From the NCBI GenBank assembly GCA_023387085.1, contig JAEWIL010000129.1, positions 1-8,387 of the forward strand: a DNA stretch of 8,387 nucleotides, in the 5' to 3' direction. Under the pieces are notes generated by a model, which saw only the letters and a list, made by a program, of their open reading frames with translations, was not told the DNA's origin and made no database searches. A program made the position numbers and the translations under genes. This document shows, piece after piece, positions 4,939 through 8,387 of the stretch. Positions within the stretch are counted from its first letter, which is position 1. Each line of letters begins with the position of its first letter. This DNA comes from Pseudomonadota bacterium (lineage in GTDB: Bacteria > Pseudomonadota > Alphaproteobacteria > Sphingomonadales > Sphingomonadaceae).

Positions 4939-5682
4939 ATGGACCGCCTTATCTATACCAGCCTCACCGCGATGCGGGGCAGCATGGCCCGGCAGACGGC
5001 GATCGCGAACAACCTTGCGAACGCGCAGACGCCCGGCTTTCGCGCCGACATGGCCGAAGCGCAGTCGCTGTGGCTGAACGGCAGCGGCTACGACAGCCGC
5101 GCACTGTCGTCGGAGGAAGTACTGGGCGCCGACATGAAGGCGGGCACCGTCGTCGAAACCGGCCGCGACCTGGATGTCGCGGTGCAGGGCGATGCGTTGC
5201 TCGTTGTCCAGGCAAAGGACGGCAGCGAGGCCTATACCCGGCGCGGCGACCTGCAATTGTCGCCGAGCGGGCTTTTGACCACCGGCGACGGTAGCCCCGT
5301 CCAGGGCGGTCAGGGGCCGATCACCATTCCGCCCTCCGATTCGATCAGCATCGATGCCGAGGGCCGCGTGTGGTCGGTGCCGACCGGCGGCGATCCGCAG
5401 AACCCGCAGGAAGTAGACCGGCTCCGGCTCGCGACCCCGACGGGATCGGAAATCGTCAAGGGAATCGACGGCCTGTTCCGCGTGAAGGGCGGCGGCATCC
5501 TTCCCGACGACCCCGAGGCGCGCCTTGCCACCCGTTCGATCGAGGGATCGAATGTCGCCGCCACGACCGCGCTCGTCGAGATGATCGAGGCGAGCCGCAG
5601 CTGGGACACGCAATTGAAGATGATCACCGACGCGCGCGACATGGACAGCGCGACGGCCAATCTGATGCAGCTGCCCCGATAA
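4939..5682 (+). CDS. flgF: Flagellar rod protein FlgF
   Basis: FlgF is a rod subunit between the proximal rod and the FlgG distal rod. The 247-aa product starts MDRLIYTSLTAMRGSMARQT, typical of FlgF, with the axial motif AIANNLANAQTPGFRADMAE (21-40). The central D1 signature (LDVAVQGDALLVV, then YTRRGDLQLSPSGLL) and the C-terminal EGSNVAATTALVEMIEASRS followed by a helix are all in place. Length is normal for the family. It begins 34 nt after flgE with GGGAG about 8 nt upstream; the gap shows no promoter or terminator. The flgF stop codon shares bases with the flgG Shine-Dalgarno, so the two are translated in tandem. Confidence 0.95.
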   Translation: MDRLIYTSLTAMRGSMARQTAIANNLANAQTPGFRADMAEAQSLWLNGSGYDSRALSSEEVLGADMKAGTVVETGRDLDVAVQGDALLVVQAKDGSEAYTRRGDLQLSPSGLLTTGDGSPVQGGQGPITIPPSDSISIDAEGRVWSVPTGGDPQNPQEVDRLRLATPTGSEIVKGIDGLFRVKGGGILPDDPEARLATRSIEGSNVAATTALVEMIEASRSWDTQLKMITDARDMDSATANLMQLPR

Positions 5683-5694
5683 GGAGATTACAAG

Positions 5695-6480
5695 ATGAGC
5701 TTCGGTGCCCTTCACGTCGCGCGGACCGGTCTGGATGCCCAGAGCTTCCGGATGCAGGTGATCGCGAACAACCTCGCCAACGTCAACACGACCGGCTTCA
5801 AGCGCGACCGCGCGAGCTTCGAGACGCTGAGCTATCAGATGATGACCCAGCCGGGCGCACCGTCGACCGCGGAAAACCGCTATGCGACGGGGCTCAACCT
5901 CGGCACCGGCGTCGCGCTCGGCGGCACCGCGCGGATCGACACGCAGGGTACCTTTTCGACCACCGGTAACGGCCTCGACGTCGCGATCGACGGCGCGGGC
6001 TATTTTCAGGTCCAGATGCCCGACGGCCGCATCGGCTATACCCGCGCCGGCAATTTCGGCCGCTCGCCCGAAGGCGTGCTCGTGACCTCGGACGGCAAAC
6101 CCGTTCAGCCGCAGATCCAGATCGCCGAAGATGCAACCAACGTGTCGATCGGCGCCGACGGCACCGTCTCGGCCACGGGGCCCGACGGGACGCTGACCGA
6201 GCTCGGCCGCATCGAACTCGCGCGCTTCGCCAACCCGGCGGGACTGCAGGCGATCGGCAACAATCTTCTCGTCGAAACCCCGGCTTCGGGCGCTCCGCAG
6301 GTCGGCGGTGCTGGCGAGGAAGGCCGTGGGTCGCTTCGCGGCGGGATGCTCGAGGGATCGAACGTCAACGTCGTCGAGGAACTTGTCGACATGATCGAGA
6401 CGCAGCGCGCCTATGAGGTCAATAGCAAGATGATCTCGGCCACCGACGAGATGATGAAAAATGCTTCGCAGACTCTCTGA
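5695..6480 (+). CDS. flgG: Flagellar distal rod protein FlgG
   Basis: FlgG builds the distal rod that passes through the P and L rings. The 261-aa product shows the axial motif QVIANNLANVNTTGFKRDRA (21-40) and SFETLSYQ (41-48). The D1 signature follows: GNGLDVAIDGAGYFQVQMPD (91-110) with YTRAGNFGRSPEGVLV (115-130). The C-terminus EGSNVNVVEELVDMIETQRA and the rest of the closing helix are typical of FlgG. Length matches the family norm of about 260 aa. Its strong AAGGAG (5681-5686) overlaps the flgF stop codon. The last 20 nt overlap the start of flgH in another frame. Confidence 0.97.
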   Translation: MSFGALHVARTGLDAQSFRMQVIANNLANVNTTGFKRDRASFETLSYQMMTQPGAPSTAENRYATGLNLGTGVALGGTARIDTQGTFSTTGNGLDVAIDGAGYFQVQMPDGRIGYTRAGNFGRSPEGVLVTSDGKPVQPQIQIAEDATNVSIGADGTVSATGPDGTLTELGRIELARFANPAGLQAIGNNLLVETPASGAPQVGGAGEEGRGSLRGGMLEGSNVNVVEELVDMIETQRAYEVNSKMISATDEMMKNASQTL

Positions 6481-7120
6481 TCTGGCGTTCCTCGCCCTCG
6501 CCCTCGCGCCAGTTCCGGCCGCGGCGAAGGACAAGGTCGCGCCCGATGCCTTCGCGGTTTCGGTCCCGATGCCGCCCCCGCCGGCGCCGAGCAACGGCGC
6601 GATCTTCCAGAGCGGCTACGTGCCGCTGACCTCGGGAGGCCGCGCCGGCGCGGTCGGCGACATCATCACCATCCAGCTCGTCGAACGCACCGCCGCGACA
6701 AAGAGCAATGCCGCGAATACGCAGCGGAACGGCGATATCGGCCTGACGCCGCCGTCGACCGGCCCGCTGTCGCTGTTCAACCCCAGCGATGTGGCGATGG
6801 GCGGCAACCAGCAGTTCAAGGGCAAAGGCGACGCGTCGCAGTCGAACGCGCTGTCGGGCGAGGTCAGCGTGACCATCGCCGCCGTCTATCCGAACGGCAC
6901 GATGCTCGTGAAGGGCGAGAAGCTTCTCACGCTCAATCGCGGCGACGAACGCGTCCAGATTTCGGGCGTCGTCCGCGCGATCGACATCGGCCCCGACAAC
7001 CGCGTCCTGTCGACGCGCGTCGCCAACGCCAACATCCGGTACGTGGGCAAGGGCGAGATCGCGCGCGCCAGCCAGCAAGGCTGGCTGCAGCGCTTCTTCT
7101 CGCTGATCAGCCCTTTCTAA
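6461..7120 (+). CDS. flgH: Flagellar L-ring protein FlgH, without lipobox
   Basis: FlgH forms the outer-membrane L ring, the bushing through which the rod turns. The 219-aa product shows family features: GAIFQSGY (46-53), the conserved RAGAVGDIITIQLVERTAAT (61-80), the mid-region with FNPSD and GNQQFKG, and the late motif NGTMLVKGEKLLTLN that precedes the RVQISGVVR strand. The N-terminus is a Sec signal peptide of about 22 residues ending PAAA before KDK. FlgH proteins are normally lipoproteins with a cysteine after a lipobox, but here there is no cysteine in the signal region or anywhere in the protein. Anchoring must rely on the ring itself or another contact. The ATG at 6461 lies inside the flgG 3' end, giving a 20-nt overlap and probable translational coupling. 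The mature N-terminus is Pro-rich (36-43). Confidence 0.94.
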   Translation: MLRRLSDLAFLALALAPVPAAAKDKVAPDAFAVSVPMPPPPAPSNGAIFQSGYVPLTSGGRAGAVGDIITIQLVERTAATKSNAANTQRNGDIGLTPPSTGPLSLFNPSDVAMGGNQQFKGKGDASQSNALSGEVSVTIAAVYPNGTMLVKGEKLLTLNRGDERVQISGVVRAIDIGPDNRVLSTRVANANIRYVGKGEIARASQQGWLQRFFSLISPF

Positions 7121-7132
7121 GAGGATAGCCAA

Positions 7133-8242
7133 GTGACCAACCGTCCGACCCTTTTTACCCTGATCGGCCTGTTTCTGGCAGGCTTCGTCTTCGCCGCGCC
7201 GGCGCATGCCGAGCGGATCAAGGACATGGGCCAGTTCCAGGGCCTGCGTGCGAACCAGCTTACCGGGTACGGGATCGTGGTCGGGCTCGCGGGCACGGGC
7301 GACGACAGCCTCGATTATTCGACGCTGGGAATGAAGGGTGCGGTCTCGCGCTTCGGCCTTACCTTGCCGGCGGGGATCAATCCGGCGCTCAAAAATGCCG
7401 CGGCGGTAATGATCACCGCCGAGTTGCCACCCTTCGCCAAGCCCGGCCAGCGCCTCGACGTCACCGTCTCGGCAATCGGCAAGGCGAAAAGCCTGCGGGG
7501 TGGCACTCTGGTGCTCGCGCCGCTCTATGGCGCCGACGGACAAATCTATGCGATGGTGCAGGGCAACCTCGTCATCGGCGGTCTGGGTGTCGACGCCGCC
7601 GACGGGTCCAAGCTGACGGTCAATGTGCCGTCGAGCGGCCGGATCGCCGGCGGCGCGACGGTCGAACGCGCGGTCGACACCGGCTTTGCCACCGGCGACC
7701 AGTTGACCTTCAACCTCCACCAGTTCGATGCGACGAATGCCAAGCGCGTCACCGACGCGATCAACCAGGCCATGCCCGGCTCGGCGGTCATGATCGACGG
7801 CGCGAGCATCGCGATCCGTGCGGCGGGCGGCGGCGACGAACGCATGCGGCTCATGTCGCGGATCGAGAATCTCGACGTTGTCCGCTCCGAACCGCCGGCG
7901 CGGGTCATCGTCAATGCGCGCACGGGTACGGTCGTGATCAACGGCGCGGTCCGTGTCGGAACCGCCGCGGTCTCGCAGGGCAAGCTCACCGTTTCGATCA
8001 AGGAATCGCCGACGGTGGTGCAGCCCGCACCCTTCAGCCGCGGCGAAACGGCGGTCGAACAGTCGAGCGATATCAGCGTCGAACAGGATTATCGGCCGAT
8101 GATGATGGTGAAATCCACAGCGTCGCTTTCGCAGCTCGTCGATGCGATTAATCGCATGGGCGTTCCCCCCGGCGACCTTGTCGCCATCCTCGAAGCGCTG
8201 AGCCAGGCCGGCGCGCTGACAGCGGAACTGGTGATCATATGA
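7133..8242 (+). CDS. flgI: Flagellar P-ring protein FlgI
   Basis: FlgI polymerises in the periplasm, with help from FlgA, into the P ring embedded in peptidoglycan. The 369-aa product begins with a GTG codon, preceded 7 nt upstream by GAGGA (7121-7125), and a signal peptide of 26 residues (cleavage after AHA). The mature protein opens with ERIKDMGQFQGLRANQLTGY (27-46) and continues with GIVVGLAGTGD, the strongest FlgI signature. PPFAKPGQRLDVTVSAIG and the glycine-rich TLVLAPLYGADGQIYAMVQG follow. The end LVDAINRMGVPPGDLVAILE and QAGALTAELVII is typical, and length matches the family. The stop overlaps the next ATG (ATGA). It starts 12 nt after flgH. Confidence 0.97.
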   Translation: MTNRPTLFTLIGLFLAGFVFAAPAHAERIKDMGQFQGLRANQLTGYGIVVGLAGTGDDSLDYSTLGMKGAVSRFGLTLPAGINPALKNAAAVMITAELPPFAKPGQRLDVTVSAIGKAKSLRGGTLVLAPLYGADGQIYAMVQGNLVIGGLGVDAADGSKLTVNVPSSGRIAGGATVERAVDTGFATGDQLTFNLHQFDATNAKRVTDAINQAMPGSAVMIDGASIAIRAAGGGDERMRLMSRIENLDVVRSEPPARVIVNARTGTVVINGAVRVGTAAVSQGKLTVSIKESPTVVQPAPFSRGETAVEQSSDISVEQDYRPMMMVKSTASLSQLVDAINRMGVPPGDLVAILEALSQAGALTAELVII

Positions 8243-8387
8243 CGACACCCATCTTTTCTTCGCCGATCGCGCCCGTCCGGACGCCAGCCCCGACGCCCGC
8301 CGCTGCCGGCGGCGGCGGCGGGGGGCTGCGCAAGGCGGCGGCAGCCTTAGAAGCGGTGGTACTGCGCCCGCTGATGGCCTCGATGCG
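8239..8387 (+). CDS. flgJ: Rod-binding protein, FlgJ N-terminal type (runs off right edge)
   Basis: The visible 49 codons begin MTTPIFSSPIAPVRTPAPTP, pass through a run of six glycines encoded by an almost pure G/C tract, and reach LRKAAAALEAVVLRPLMASM. That last segment matches the start of the rod-binding domain shared by FlgJ proteins (pattern aa-xFEalfLrqmLksM), which assists rod assembly. The ATG overlaps the flgI stop as ATGA, and position after flgI is the standard one for flgJ. Whether a C-terminal peptidoglycan hydrolase domain follows cannot be seen. The separate transglycosylase gene at 500-1330 suggests the domain may be absent and the protein of single-domain type; that is inference. 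Confidence 0.82.
   Translation, partial: MTTPIFSSPIAPVRTPAPTPAAAGGGGGGLRKAAAALEAVVLRPLMASM

Noticed and set aside
7501..7516. TGGCACTCTGGTGCTC inside flgI as an internal sigma-54 promoter.
   Set aside because: Distance between the -24 and -12 elements is one base short, the -24 G is changed, and it lies within coding sequence without an obvious target start.
4888..8248. Two very long open frames on the minus strand (568 and 609 codons) opposite flgF-flgI.
   Set aside because: They are antisense shadows of GC-rich, strongly codon-biased genes; their translations are Arg/Asp/His-rich without domains, while the plus strand encodes well-recognised flagellar proteins throughout.

Overview
The window is a flagellar basal-body, rod, hook and ring gene cluster from a GC-rich Gram-negative bacterium. 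Gene order, strong GC third-position bias and the protein sequences fit Alphaproteobacteria, most likely a sphingomonad (Sphingopyxis/Sphingomonas type). That assignment is inference from recalled sequence character, not from a search. P- and L-ring genes (flgI, flgH) confirm a two-membrane envelope.

The cluster is divergent around the gap at about 2711-2983. Leftward on the minus strand run flgA (P-ring chaperone), a rho-independent terminator, flgM (anti-sigma-28), a flgN-like chaperone gene, a lytic transglycosylase gene, and the first 167 codons of flhA (export gate), which runs off the left edge. Rightward on the plus strand run flgB, flgC, flgD, flgE, flgF, flgG, flgH, flgI and the first 49 codons of a flgJ-type rod-binding gene, which runs off the right edge. 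The rightward genes are tightly packed with overlaps or short gaps and look like one operon.

Three sigma-54 (RpoN) -24/-12 promoters can be read directly: one for flgB (plus), one for flgA (minus) and one for the transglycosylase-flhA pair (minus). Two near-identical 14-bp palindromes (GTCAATCTTTTGAC and GTCAATCCTCTGAC) lie 75-120 bp upstream of these promoters. They resemble the published FleQ box, so they are candidate sites for a sigma-54 activator. One lies between flgA and flgB and the other inside the 3' end of the flgN-like gene.

Together the genes export and build the axial structure. FlhA is the export gate, the transglycosylase probably opens peptidoglycan, FlgB/C/F/G form the rod, FlgJ helps rod assembly, FlgD caps the growing hook, FlgE is the hook, FlgA/I/H make the P and L rings, and FlgM/FlgN time late gene expression and filament-junction export.

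Nothing here is a wholly unknown system. The unusual points are a very short FlgD (101 aa) beside a short FlgE (276 aa), a FlgH with no cysteine and therefore no lipobox, and a transglycosylase without a signal peptide that is translationally coupled to flhA. The regulatory palindromes share spacing close to whole helical turns.
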